A stretch of 64,000 bases of DNA from JAAXHH01 sp965225915 (GTDB lineage Bacteria; JAAXHH01). The number at the start of each line of letters is the position of its first letter. Position 1 is the first letter of the stretch. The stretch lies in assembly GCA_965225915.1 (NCBI GenBank), contig OZ245326.1:3410001-3474000 (forward strand), given 5' to 3'. This document shows positions 53,786-63,123 of the stretch, piece by piece. Below the pieces are notes generated by a model. The model saw only the letters and a list, made by a program, of their open reading frames with translations, was not told where the DNA came from and did no database searches. The position numbers and the translations under genes were made by a program.

Positions 53786-55450
53786 CTACCTGATGTTAAG
53801 CCTTGCCATCTGGCTGGTGATGTAATCTGCGCAGCGGAAAGCCAGCGCCTGTATCGTCAGCGTCGGGTTGCTCTTTCCGCTGGTGACGAAGGACGATCCG
53901 TCCACTATGAACAGGTTGTCCACGTCGTGGGCCTGGTTGAATTTGTTTACGACCGATGTCGCCGGATCGTTGCCCATGCGGCAGGTGCCCATGAGATGGG
54001 CATCACCATGGGGCACGAAGTTCGGCGAGGCCACGATCCCGTTTGCCCCAGCGGAGTCCAGCAGTTCCCGGGACCGTTCCCTGAAGAAATCACCTAGTTT
54101 ATGCTCGTTCGCATGCACGTTGTACGTCACGCGCGGAACCGGCAGACCCCACTTGTCTTTAACGGCGGGGTCCAGGTCGATCATGTTGGACTCCTGGGAC
54201 ATTGATTGCATGCTGGTGAGGGCGACCATGTACCGGGTGTAGTTGTCCATGATCCATTTTTTACGTCTGGCGCCCCACCTGCGCAGGCGCGGCATGTTCA
54301 GATTGGCGAAGGAGATGGTTTCGCCGTCACCCCTCGGTTCGAGCACGCCCCCGCCAAAGAAACCGTACTTGTCCGGGTCCGGGTCGTAGAAATCCTGAAT
54401 GATCCGGGAATCCATGACCCCCTTGTACTCGTTGAGGTCCTTCTCGAAAAACCCCCGCGCGGACTGGTAGTAATTGAACATCAGGTGCTTGCCCACCTTG
54501 CCGCTGCTGTTGGCCAGGCCGTCTGGATAGAGATTGGATTTCGACATGAGCAGCAGTCGCGGCGTATGGATTCCGTTGCAGCACACGATCACCGCGCGGG
54601 CTTCCAACCGTTGCTCGCGCATGTCCTTGTCGAGGTAGACGACCCCCTCGGCCCTGCCGTCCTCGTCGACCAGGATTTCCCGCACGCAGGAATCGGCCCG
54701 TATCTGGCAGTTGCCTGTCCGCAGCGCCTGTGGAATCATGGTGACCAGCATGCTGGACCGCGCGCCGATGGTACAGACGTAGCTTTCGCAGAAGCCGCAG
54801 TTCATCACGGACGGGCGTCCGCCGTATTCCTTCGAATTGATGGCCAGGGGCGCCGGATAGGAGTGCCATCCGAGCTTCTGGGCCGCCATGTCGGCCAGAG
54901 CGCCCGAACTTGTCCGTGGCACCGGCGGCATGGGATAGGGCCGGCGGCGCGGCGGATCGAAGGGATTGGCACCTGCCAGGCCGGATATGCCGATTTCGTA
55001 CTCGGCCTTTTCATAGTAGTGTTCGAGGTCCCAGTAGTCGATGGGCCAGTCCTGCACGTCCGCGCCATCCAGATCGCCGAACAGGCTTCGCTCCTTGAAA
55101 TCGTTCTCGTGCAGCCGCCAGGATATACCCGTGTAGTGAAGCGTACTGCCCCCGACCGTGCTCTGCATATGTATCCCGTGATCCGTTACGGCCTGCTCGT
55201 TCGCCGTCTGTCGATAGGTATTGGGCTGATCATGACGATAGATGTTGGGGTGTTCATGCAGGTTGTTGGCGGGATGCATCGCCTGGAGCTCGTCCTGGTC
55301 GAAGTGTCGCGTCTTCAGGAAGGGGCCCATTTCCATGGCGACGACCTTCAGGCCCTTCGTGCTCAGTTCCTTCGCCATGACCGCGCCGGCGGCGCCGGTA
55401 CCGATGATGATGACGTCCGGGCGGCGGATATTGGGATTGGGTAGTGACAT
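53786..55450 (-). CDS. GMC-family FAD oxidoreductase (gluconate/sorbosone dehydrogenase-like)
   Basis: The 554-residue flavoprotein has the FAD-binding GTGAAGAVMAKELSTKGLKV, TVGGSTLHYTGISWRLHE in the substrate region and C-terminal HLMGTCRMGNDP with SGKSNPTLTIQALAFR. Such proteins are the large subunits of membrane-bound sugar dehydrogenases. It has no signal peptide of its own; in gluconate-2-dehydrogenase complexes the large subunit is carried by the Tat-tagged small subunit. That subunit is encoded 13 bp upstream here, which fits. Confidence 0.88.
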   Translation of the reverse strand: MSLPNPNIRRPDVIIIGTGAAGAVMAKELSTKGLKVVAMEMGPFLKTRHFDQDELQAMHPANNLHEHPNIYRHDQPNTYRQTANEQAVTDHGIHMQSTVGGSTLHYTGISWRLHENDFKERSLFGDLDGADVQDWPIDYWDLEHYYEKAEYEIGISGLAGANPFDPPRRRPYPMPPVPRTSSGALADMAAQKLGWHSYPAPLAINSKEYGGRPSVMNCGFCESYVCTIGARSSMLVTMIPQALRTGNCQIRADSCVREILVDEDGRAEGVVYLDKDMREQRLEARAVIVCCNGIHTPRLLLMSKSNLYPDGLANSSGKVGKHLMFNYYQSARGFFEKDLNEYKGVMDSRIIQDFYDPDPDKYGFFGGGVLEPRGDGETISFANLNMPRLRRWGARRKKWIMDNYTRYMVALTSMQSMSQESNMIDLDPAVKDKWGLPVPRVTYNVHANEHKLGDFFRERSRELLDSAGANGIVASPNFVPHGDAHLMGTCRMGNDPATSVVNKFNQAHDVDNLFIVDGSSFVTSGKSNPTLTIQALAFRCADYITSQMARLNIR

Positions 55451-55463
55451 GGGTGCTCCGGTA

Positions 55464-56144
55464 CTATTCCTCGCCGATTACTCGACTTTTCATGGGCCCG
55501 ATGTAGGGCTTCCACCCAGGATATTCGATTTCCGGTATGGTCATGTCGAATTCGCTGAAAGGGGGATCGTAACCAAAAGGCGCCCTGCCGGGAAAACGGA
55601 TCAACTTCCATCCGGTCTCGCGGTGGTTGCCGCCGTACGACGGATCACAGAACATGCCTTCCATGGTATGCGTGATCACCATGCGCAGAAAGTCACGTGC
55701 GCCCATGGGGGCGTCCTGCGGCCAGGCCTTCGGCGAATTGCGTCGGTCGATTCCCGTCAGGGTCCTGAGCCGGTCCCTGGGTGACAGATCCACGAAATTG
55801 GATTTCAATGTACCCTGACAATACTGATCGAGGGCAGCCAGGCCCGCTACGTATGATTCCTTGAAGTTGGCCCTGTGGGCGCCGAGAGCCTGGTCGATGT
55901 AAACGATCACGCGGGCTTCCGCCGCGCCGGGGCCGTTTTCGTTCGAAGGCATGATCATCTGGGTCAGCGCATCCACGGTACGTCCAAGGTGAGCGTCCAG
56001 GTTTTGCCAAGTGTATTCGAAGGGCGGTGCTTCCTGCGCGTCGAGTACACCGCGGCGGGTAAGCACGCCCAGCGTAATCACACCGCCGGTCGCCCGAGCG
56101 GTGTTGGACAAAAAGGACCGCCGCGATAACTGCTTCGAAGTCAT
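55464..56144 (-). CDS. Gluconate-2-dehydrogenase subunit 3-like small subunit, Tat-exported
   Basis: From the ATG at 56142-56144 the 227-residue protein opens with a Tat signal (LSRRSFLSNTARATGGVITL). The body has the subunit-3 pattern, with DALTQMIMPSNENGPGAAEA and FCDPSYGGNHRETGWKLIRFPG. It should anchor and co-export the GMC large subunit. The longer frame to 56282 would bury the signal, so the inner start is used. No cytochrome subunit is present in the cluster. Confidence 0.87.
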   Translation of the reverse strand: MTSKQLSRRSFLSNTARATGGVITLGVLTRRGVLDAQEAPPFEYTWQNLDAHLGRTVDALTQMIMPSNENGPGAAEARVIVYIDQALGAHRANFKESYVAGLAALDQYCQGTLKSNFVDLSPRDRLRTLTGIDRRNSPKAWPQDAPMGARDFLRMVITHTMEGMFCDPSYGGNHRETGWKLIRFPGRAPFGYDPPFSEFDMTIPEIEYPGWKPYIGPMKSRVIGEE

Positions 56145-56342
56145 GTGGCGCGTACTCCGGATTTCACTTCTTTGATGGCTCGATTCTGTATCAGGTTCGT
56201 ATACACGTCCCGGCCTATTTTCTTCAATCTTTCCACACCAAAATACACCCCGATATCCAGGCCTGGCAATCGATTTCGACATGTGATTGGTGAACGGGCA
56301 AAGGGGTTGACGAAGGAAGTCGTAGATCTATATTCATAAAGC

Positions 56343-57299
56343 ATGAACCTACTGAAACCTCCGGCGTTAAAAACCGGCGATACGATCGGGATCGTCGCAC
56401 CGGCCAGTCACTCCGCACTCCCAAGCGCCTTGGCCAACGGTCGCAGTTCACTCGAAGCCCTTGGATTCCGCACTGTAATCGCCCCGCATCTGGCAGACCG
56501 GCATGGGTTTCTGGCGGGAAGGGACGCCGATCGTCTTACTGACCTCGAAAGCATGTTCGTCGATCCGGAAATCCACGGTATCGTGTGCCTCCGAGGAGGG
56601 TACGGTTCCGCCCGTATGCTACCGCACATCAACTACGAATCCATACGGACCCATCCCAAGGTCTTCGTCGGCTACAGCGACATCACTGCCCTGCACGCCG
56701 CCATACAGCGGAACACCGGGCTGGTCACCTTCTGGGGCCCGATGGTCTCGTCCGACATGAGCCCGTACTTCCCTCCGTACAACCGTGATTCCTTTATGAA
56801 AGCCGTTACAGAGACGGATCCCATAGGAACCGTTTCGTATCCCGGTGACATGCCGCCGATACAGACCCTCCAACGTGGCAGGGCCAGTGGACCGCTGCGC
56901 GGGGGCACGCTGTCGTTGCTCGCCGCCGCGGTGGGGACGCCATACGACTACGAATACGACGGCGCCATCCTGTTTTTCGAGGACGTGGGCGAGGAACCCC
57001 ACCGGATCGACCGGATGTTGACGCAATTGCTGCAGGCCGGCAGGCTGGACCGCGTCTCCGGTATCGTTATCGGTGAATGCGCCGGATGCGGCAGCGCACC
57101 GAACAACCCCGCGTTCCCTTACGGCAATTTCAGTATCGAAGAGGTGTTTATGGATCGCCTGCAACCTCTCGGTATTCCGGTTATTTATGGACTTGGCATT
57201 GGTCATGGCACGTATAAGGCGACGCTGCCCCTGGGTGTGCAGGCCACGCTGGACGGGGATGCCCGCAACCTCACCATAAACGAATCGGGCGTCAGTTAG
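56343..57299 (+). CDS. LD-carboxypeptidase/S66-family serine peptidase
   Basis: The 318-residue protein has the S66 family marks: GDTIGIVAPAS, the catalytic Ser in FVGYSDITALHAAI, GILFFEDVGEEPHRIDRM-like text, Glu in GIVIGECAGCG and the catalytic His in GIGHGTYKATLPLG. Family members cut the tetrapeptide of murein (LdcA) or detoxify microcin C (MccF). No signal peptide is seen, so it is cytoplasmic. Recycling of cell-wall peptides is the default reading. Confidence 0.9.
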   Translation: MNLLKPPALKTGDTIGIVAPASHSALPSALANGRSSLEALGFRTVIAPHLADRHGFLAGRDADRLTDLESMFVDPEIHGIVCLRGGYGSARMLPHINYESIRTHPKVFVGYSDITALHAAIQRNTGLVTFWGPMVSSDMSPYFPPYNRDSFMKAVTETDPIGTVSYPGDMPPIQTLQRGRASGPLRGGTLSLLAAAVGTPYDYEYDGAILFFEDVGEEPHRIDRMLTQLLQAGRLDRVSGIVIGECAGCGSAPNNPAFPYGNFSIEEVFMDRLQPLGIPVIYGLGIGHGTYKATLPLGVQATLDGDARNLTINESGVS

Positions 57300-57347
57300 A
57301 CCTATCGCTCGGTATGTTCTCCTGCTCCCATTGAAGGGGAATCCCGA

Positions 57348-58289
57348 ATGGGCAGTCACATACTGCTTGATGTACCGTTACCGCCTTCCGTACTGGATCT
57401 CTTTGATTCCGGATACGTGTTTCATATGCTCGACAATATGGCAGAGGAGGATGACCGGTGGCGTCTGATCGACGCGTATCTTACCTACGGTCATCCGCCC
57501 ACGGACGGCGCTGTAATGGACAGGATGCCTCGCCTGAAGGTCATCAGCAATTTCGGGGTCGGCGTCGATCACATCGACACCGGCGCGGCCAGGAAGCGTA
57601 GAATACCCGTGGGCAATACCCCGAACCTGCTGGACGGCGCCACGGCGGACATGACCTTTACCCTCCTGATGGCGGCGGCCCGGGGTGTTGTCGTCGGCGA
57701 CCGATTCGCGCGCAGCCCCGAGTTCACCCATTACGACCCCAGCATTCTGCACGGATACGAAGTGCACGGAAGCACCATCGGCATCATTGGCCTGGGCAGC
57801 ATAGGGAAGCAGGTCGCCAGGAGGGCCCGGGGGTTCGACATGGATATCGTTTATCACAATCGAAAACCCGATCCCGAGGATACGGATTACCATGCCAGGT
57901 ATGAATCACTGGAAACACTGCTCGAGATCTCGGATTTCGTGACGCTGAACTGTCCGCTCACCGATGAAACCCGGGGACTGATCAACGAAGCCGCACTTAA
58001 GCGTATGAAGAATACCGCCATATTGATCAACCTGGCACGCGGCGGCGTGGTTGATCATGGAGCCCTGCACACCGCACTTAGCAACGGCTGGATCGCCAGG
58101 GCGGCGTTGGACGTCACGGAACCTGAACCACTGCCGAGGGACCATCCCCTGCTCAAACTGGACAACCTGGTCATCGCTCCCCACCTGGGCAGCGCGACCA
58201 CACGCACGCGCCAGGCGATGGCCCGTCGTACGGTGGACAATCTCAAGGCGGGGCTTGCAGGCCGGCCCCTGACCAGCAGCGTCGTCTGA
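57348..58289 (+). CDS. D-isomer-specific 2-hydroxyacid dehydrogenase
   Basis: The 313-residue NAD(P)-dependent enzyme has the nucleotide motif GIIGLGSIGKQVARRARGF and NFGVGVDHIDTGAA. The catalytic Arg is in INLARGGVVDHGAL, and the acid pair is the Glu in DVTEPEPL with the His in APHLGSATTRTR. It is probably a glyoxylate/hydroxypyruvate reductase-type enzyme. It lies 7 bp before the Ppx/GppA gene, which suggests an operon. Confidence 0.9.
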   Translation: MGSHILLDVPLPPSVLDLFDSGYVFHMLDNMAEEDDRWRLIDAYLTYGHPPTDGAVMDRMPRLKVISNFGVGVDHIDTGAARKRRIPVGNTPNLLDGATADMTFTLLMAAARGVVVGDRFARSPEFTHYDPSILHGYEVHGSTIGIIGLGSIGKQVARRARGFDMDIVYHNRKPDPEDTDYHARYESLETLLEISDFVTLNCPLTDETRGLINEAALKRMKNTAILINLARGGVVDHGALHTALSNGWIARAALDVTEPEPLPRDHPLLKLDNLVIAPHLGSATTRTRQAMARRTVDNLKAGLAGRPLTSSVV

Positions 58290-58296
58290 GGTTGTA

Positions 58297-59835
58297 TTGT
58301 ATTCCTTTGCGCCACTTGATCATCGTGTTGCCATAATCGACCTGGGTTCCAACACCGCCCGGCTCATGATCGCCCAGTACACACGCGACCGGGTCTTCAA
58401 GATAACCGATGAAGTCAGTCGCCGGGTCCGCCTGGGAGAGGGGACTGGCGTGGGTACCCGGCTCCGCCCCAAGGCACGTGCTCGCGCATTCGAAGCGATC
58501 CGCATGTTCAAATCTTTCTGCGACGCGCAGGGTATTGGGCGGATCCTGCCCGTCGCTACTGCGGCCGTGCGGGACGCTGAGGACGGTCCTCACTTCCTGG
58601 AAGAAATAGGTTGCGACACCGGGTTGGAATTCCGGCTGCTCAGCGGTGAGGAGGAAGCGTACTACAGCACCGTGGGGGTGATCAACAGCCTGGGCGTATT
58701 CGATGGAATCATTGTGGACATCGGCGGAGGCAGCGCTGAAATCGGCTTGATCCGAGACGGTTTGTTCGCGCAGGGAGCAACCACGCCTTTCGGGACGGTA
58801 AGGACCACCGAAACCTACTTTCCGGATTCCATGGCTGCGCCAGATCAAATGAAGCGGCTTGAGGAGGATCTCGAAACTGCCTTAGATGATATCGTGTGGC
58901 TAAATCCTGAAAGAACAGTCACATTCGCCGGCGTAGGGGGCATTGTCCGCGCTCTGGCCCGTATCGACCGGGTAGACAGGACGTATCCACTCGGGCTGAT
59001 TCACGGATACGAACTGAAACGGCGCCGGTTGGAAAAACTGATCGCCCGCATCGCTGCCACGCCCGTCTCCGAGCGAACGCGGCGTATCCAGGGGTTGCAG
59101 AGCGAGCGGGAGGATATCATTCTCGCCGGCGCGATGATCGTGGCGGGGGTGATGCGGAAGATCGGCGCCCAGCGTCTTATCGTCAGCGGCCAGGGGCTAC
59201 GCGAAGGGCTGTTCTTCGAAGAAGCTTTCAAGCACGCTGACAGGCTCCGCCAGATCGAGGAGCTTCGCCGATACACCATCCTGAATCTGACCCGGCTCTA
59301 TGGCTACGAGGGACCCCATACCGCCCATGTCGCCCATCTGTCGCTCTCCATGTTCGATCAGCTCAAGGACGTGCACGGATACGGAGAACGGGAAAGAGAG
59401 TACCTGTGGGCCGCGGCCATGCTGCACGACATCGGCACGGTGATCGACTATTACGATCACCACAAGCACTCGGCCTATATTATTGTGAATGCCGGTCTGC
59501 CCGGATTCGATCACCGCGAAATCGTGATCATCGCCTATCTTTGCCTCAATCATCGCCGGGGAAAACCGGACTTCTCCTGTTACCACTCCCTGTTGAAGAA
59601 GGGAGACTTGACCATGGTGTACCGGCTTTCCGCAATACTGAGGTTGTCCGAGTACCTGGACCGAAGCCGGTCGCAGATCGTCGAGGATGTTCTGCTGGAG
59701 AGAGGGGATCATGAAGTACGCATGAAGGTCCTTTCCTGCGGAACCCATGACGCCACCGTGGAGTTGTCTGAAGCCCGGCAGCGCGTTCAGCTTTTCGAAG
59801 ATTCCTTTGAGCAACGGCTCGAGATCGTGGTATGA
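58297..59835 (+). CDS. Ppx/GppA-family phosphatase with C-terminal HD domain
   Basis: The 512-residue protein has the Ppx/GppA actin-like fold (AIIDLGSNTARLMIA, VDIGGGSAEIGLI, RVVRTTETY-like text) and a C-terminal HD segment (AAMLHDIGTVIDYYDHHKHS). Family members degrade polyphosphate or ppGpp precursors. The start is TTG at 58297, with GAGG upstream. The stop overlaps the next start by 4 bases (ATGA type). Confidence 0.9.
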   Translation: MYSFAPLDHRVAIIDLGSNTARLMIAQYTRDRVFKITDEVSRRVRLGEGTGVGTRLRPKARARAFEAIRMFKSFCDAQGIGRILPVATAAVRDAEDGPHFLEEIGCDTGLEFRLLSGEEEAYYSTVGVINSLGVFDGIIVDIGGGSAEIGLIRDGLFAQGATTPFGTVRTTETYFPDSMAAPDQMKRLEEDLETALDDIVWLNPERTVTFAGVGGIVRALARIDRVDRTYPLGLIHGYELKRRRLEKLIARIAATPVSERTRRIQGLQSEREDIILAGAMIVAGVMRKIGAQRLIVSGQGLREGLFFEEAFKHADRLRQIEELRRYTILNLTRLYGYEGPHTAHVAHLSLSMFDQLKDVHGYGEREREYLWAAAMLHDIGTVIDYYDHHKHSAYIIVNAGLPGFDHREIVIIAYLCLNHRRGKPDFSCYHSLLKKGDLTMVYRLSAILRLSEYLDRSRSQIVEDVLLERGDHEVRMKVLSCGTHDATVELSEARQRVQLFEDSFEQRLEIVV

Positions 59836-60593
59836 CGGGCAGGCGAAGCAAGGAGCTGCGCGACATGGTGTTAAACTCCAGGCAGAAAAAGTTTTTCGAC
59901 GACTTCGGTTACCTCTTCCTGCCCGGGCTCATGCGGGACGAGGTTCCGTGGATCATCGATGAATTCGAGGGGGTGTTTACCCGGGCCGGAATCGTTCATG
60001 ACGGTAGCGCCCGTTCGAGTCTGCCTGCGTTCATCGAACGCAACGCGCGTCTTTGCACGCTGCTCGACAACCCGAAGGTCAACGGATTACTCGCGGGTCT
60101 CCTTGGCGAGGACTACAACTACCTGGGAAGCGGAGGCGAGATGTACGTGGGGAACGGTATGTGGCATCCGGATTGCCACGGCGATCCGGTACTCCAGGTC
60201 AAGTGGGGAATGTATCTCGATTCGCTGACCCGGGAGACCGGGTCTTTGCGGGTCGTGCCGGGATCTCATGGACAGGGATGGCAGGGCAATCTCGATACCC
60301 AGGCTCTCTGGGGCATCGGTATGGAGGAGGTTCCCTGCGTCGTCCCCGACAACGAGCCCGGCGACGTAATCGTGTTTAACCAGATGACCCTACATAACGC
60401 CCTCGGGGGCGGCTGTCGCCGGCGCATGCTGAACATCCTGGCCTGTTCCTCGTGTCGTACGGATACCGAACTGGCCTTTCTCCGACGCAGGCTCCCCGCT
60501 TCCCGCAAGGAACTGTGTTGGGATATCATGCGCGAGTCGGCGACACCCGAACGCTTCCGACACCTTGAGCAACCATGGACAACACTGAACTGA
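59832..60593 (+). CDS. Phytanoyl-CoA dioxygenase-family protein (third copy)
   Basis: The 253-residue protein has the PhyH plan, with the HxD in GMWHPDCHGDP, LRVVPGSHGQGWQGN and the distal His in MTLHNALGGGCRRRM. It overlaps the Ppx/GppA gene by 4 bp and the dehydratase gene by 19 bp. It may therefore be translated as part of one run with the sugar-acid dehydratase. Its substrate is unknown. Confidence 0.85.
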   Translation: MTGRRSKELRDMVLNSRQKKFFDDFGYLFLPGLMRDEVPWIIDEFEGVFTRAGIVHDGSARSSLPAFIERNARLCTLLDNPKVNGLLAGLLGEDYNYLGSGGEMYVGNGMWHPDCHGDPVLQVKWGMYLDSLTRETGSLRVVPGSHGQGWQGNLDTQALWGIGMEEVPCVVPDNEPGDVIVFNQMTLHNALGGGCRRRMLNILACSSCRTDTELAFLRRRLPASRKELCWDIMRESATPERFRHLEQPWTTLN

Positions 60594-62263
60594 CCGGCAT
60601 CGACAAGAACCTCACGCGGTACGGCGACACGGAATTCAGCCGGTACATGCGGCGTGCGTTCCTGGCTTCGGCCGGCTACGACGCCGAAGATATCAACCGG
60701 CCGATCATCGGCATCGCGGATACTTCGTCGGACTACACGACCTGCCACCGGGACATGCCCGCCCTGATCGACGCGGTCAGGCGAGGCGTTACCCAGGCTG
60801 GCGGCCTGGCCCTGGCCTTTCCGACGATCTCTCTGGCCGAAACCCAGCTCTCGCCGACGTCCATGTTGTTCCGCAACCTGATGGCCATGGGAACAGAGGA
60901 GATGATCCGGTCGCAGCCGATGGATGGCGTGGTGCTCTCCGGCGGCTGCGACAAGACCGTCCCCGCCCAGCTGATGGCCGCCGTTTCGTCAGGGGTGCCC
61001 GCTATTTCGCTGGTAACCGGCGCCATGCGCACGGGCAGCTGGCACGGCGACCGCCTTGGCGCCTGCACGGATTGCAGGCGGTACTGGCTCCGGCATCGGG
61101 CCGGTGAGATCGACCAGGAAGAAATCGGAGAAATCGAACAGGCCCTTTGTCCGACGGGCGGTACGTGCATGGTGATGGGCACGGCCTCCACCATGGCCTG
61201 CCTCACTGCTACGCTGGGACTGATGCTTCCAGATGGAGCCACGCCTCTGTCGGGATCGGCGGACCGACTCCGGCAGGCGGTGATGACGGGAAGGCGCATT
61301 GTCGACCTCTCGAAAAGCGACGAGGCTCCTCACAAGTATTTGACCAGGTCTTCTTTTAAAAACGCGGCGATCGTGCTCGCCGCGCTGGGCGGTTCCACCA
61401 ACGCCGTGATTCACCTCATCGCCATCGCCCGGCGGGCGCGCATCACGCTTACACTGGAAGACATCCACCAGGCGGCGCGTGAAACGCCCGTGTTGGTGAA
61501 TTGCAAACCGGTGGGTACGGGATACATGGAGGACTTTCACAAGTCGGGCGGCCTTCCCGTACTGTGGAAGGCCCTGGCCTCCAGACTGGACCTGGATGCC
61601 GCGAACGTGAACGGCATGTCACTCGGGCAGATCCTGGTTAACACGCCCCCACCACCCGCCTGGCAGGATACCATCGGCACCCTGGATAAACCGATCGCGC
61701 CTCCCGGAGCGCTCGTCGTACTCCGGGGCACCCTCGCACCCGACGGCGCCCTGATCAAACGGGCCGCCGCGACCGCCGATCGGCAACGCCACAAAGGTCC
61801 AGCCGCCGTGTTCGAGTCGCCGGACGACGTGGCGGCGCGCATCGACGATCCGAAACTGGGGTTGACGCCCGATCACGTGCTCGTCATGCGCAATGCCGGT
61901 CCCGTGGCCATGGGCATGCCGGAAGCCGGTTCGCTGCCCATTCCGGCCTATCTGGCGCGGAACGGCGTCGTGGACATGGTGCGCGTATCCGATGCGAGGA
62001 TGAGTGGCACGGCCTACGGCACCGTCGTGCTGCATTGCTGCCCAGAGGCCGCTGCCGGCGGTCCGCTGGCACACGTCAGAGATGGTGATCTGATCGAACT
62101 GGACGTGGAGAACAGGCGGCTGGACCTGTGCGTGGATGAAGAGGAACTGGCGCGGCGAAAGACCGAACACGTTCTGCCCTCACCACCGGATAGAGGCTGG
62201 CGCAGACTGTACGCACAACATGTCCTTCCCGCCCACCTGGGCGCCGACCTGGATTTCTTGTAA
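60575..62263 (+). CDS. IlvD/Edd-family dehydratase (probable sugar-acid dehydratase)
   Basis: The 562-residue Fe-S enzyme has the three family cysteines in YTTCHRDMPALIDAV, SGGCDKTVPAQLMA and CPTGGTCMVMGTASTMACL. It also has the C-terminal RMSGTAYGTVVLHCCPEAAAGG. IlvD makes branched-chain keto acids; relatives dehydrate arabonate, xylonate or gluconate. The context, with a PhyH-like gene and a PfkB kinase downstream, favours sugar acids, but ilvD function is not excluded. The start overlaps the previous gene. Confidence 0.88.
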   Translation: MDNTELTGIDKNLTRYGDTEFSRYMRRAFLASAGYDAEDINRPIIGIADTSSDYTTCHRDMPALIDAVRRGVTQAGGLALAFPTISLAETQLSPTSMLFRNLMAMGTEEMIRSQPMDGVVLSGGCDKTVPAQLMAAVSSGVPAISLVTGAMRTGSWHGDRLGACTDCRRYWLRHRAGEIDQEEIGEIEQALCPTGGTCMVMGTASTMACLTATLGLMLPDGATPLSGSADRLRQAVMTGRRIVDLSKSDEAPHKYLTRSSFKNAAIVLAALGGSTNAVIHLIAIARRARITLTLEDIHQAARETPVLVNCKPVGTGYMEDFHKSGGLPVLWKALASRLDLDAANVNGMSLGQILVNTPPPPAWQDTIGTLDKPIAPPGALVVLRGTLAPDGALIKRAAATADRQRHKGPAAVFESPDDVAARIDDPKLGLTPDHVLVMRNAGPVAMGMPEAGSLPIPAYLARNGVVDMVRVSDARMSGTAYGTVVLHCCPEAAAGGPLAHVRDGDLIELDVENRRLDLCVDEEELARRKTEHVLPSPPDRGWRRLYAQHVLPAHLGADLDFL

Positions 62264-62328
62264 CAGCGACCGGCAAGCAGCCGGTCCGTTGATCGCACCC
62301 GCAAATCATCTGCCAATGGGATATTACC

Positions 62329-63075
62329 ATGACGAACAACCGACTTGGCCTGAAACTACGTCACCAGGAACTGGTACGAGACAACGGCTTTGCCGTGTGG
62401 AACACCATCACGACGAAAACGCGCTGGGAACCTGATCAGACCGCGCTAGTGCTGTGCGACATCTGGGATTCGCACTGGTGCCGGGGCGCGGTGGTGAGAC
62501 TGAACGCCATGACGCCGCAGATGAACGAGGTCGCAGCCGCCTGCCGGTCGCTCGGCGTCCTGATCGTCCACGCCCCCTCCTCGACCCTGGATTTCTACAG
62601 GAATACGCCTGTAAGGAAACGAACCGAGTCCGTGCCAGCCGTGGATTCGCCGCCGGAACGTGACCTCCCGGATCCTCCGCTGCCCGTCGATTCATCCGAC
62701 CATGGGGCGGATACGGGTGAGCAGGAACCCCATAGCGCCTGGTCCCGGCAGCATCCCGATATCGTCATCGACCAGGACAAAGACCTGATGTCCGACGACG
62801 GCAAGCAGATCTATGCCTGTTTTCAGCACTACGGAATCCGTAATATGCTGATGATCGGGGTTCATACGAACATGTGCATCCTCCACAGATCCTTTGGGAT
62901 AAAACAGATGGTCCGCTGGGGAGTTCCCGTGGCGTTGGTCCGCGATCTGACCGATATCATGTACAATCCCGCGATGCCGCCTTACGTCAGTCATGATGAA
63001 GGCACGAGACTGGTAGTTTCTTTTATTGAAAAGCACTGGTGCCCAACAATACACAGTTCCGATCTTCTTCCGTGA
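62329..63075 (+). CDS. Isochorismatase-family cysteine hydrolase
   Basis: The 248-residue protein has the family triad: Asp in ALVLCDIWDSHWC, Lys in IDQDKDLMSDDG and the catalytic Cys in GVHTNMCILHRSF. Members hydrolyse amides such as nicotinamide or vinyl ethers such as isochorismate. The substrate is not readable. It lies 65 bp after the dehydratase; a short hairpin (62268-62286, GACCGG/CCGGTC) stands in that gap. Confidence 0.85.
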   Translation: MTNNRLGLKLRHQELVRDNGFAVWNTITTKTRWEPDQTALVLCDIWDSHWCRGAVVRLNAMTPQMNEVAAACRSLGVLIVHAPSSTLDFYRNTPVRKRTESVPAVDSPPERDLPDPPLPVDSSDHGADTGEQEPHSAWSRQHPDIVIDQDKDLMSDDGKQIYACFQHYGIRNMLMIGVHTNMCILHRSFGIKQMVRWGVPVALVRDLTDIMYNPAMPPYVSHDEGTRLVVSFIEKHWCPTIHSSDLLP

Positions 63076-63123
63076 TCGCGCGGTTTCGGCAGTGCCCAAA
63101 TGGCACGGATTCAAGGTGCGGCG

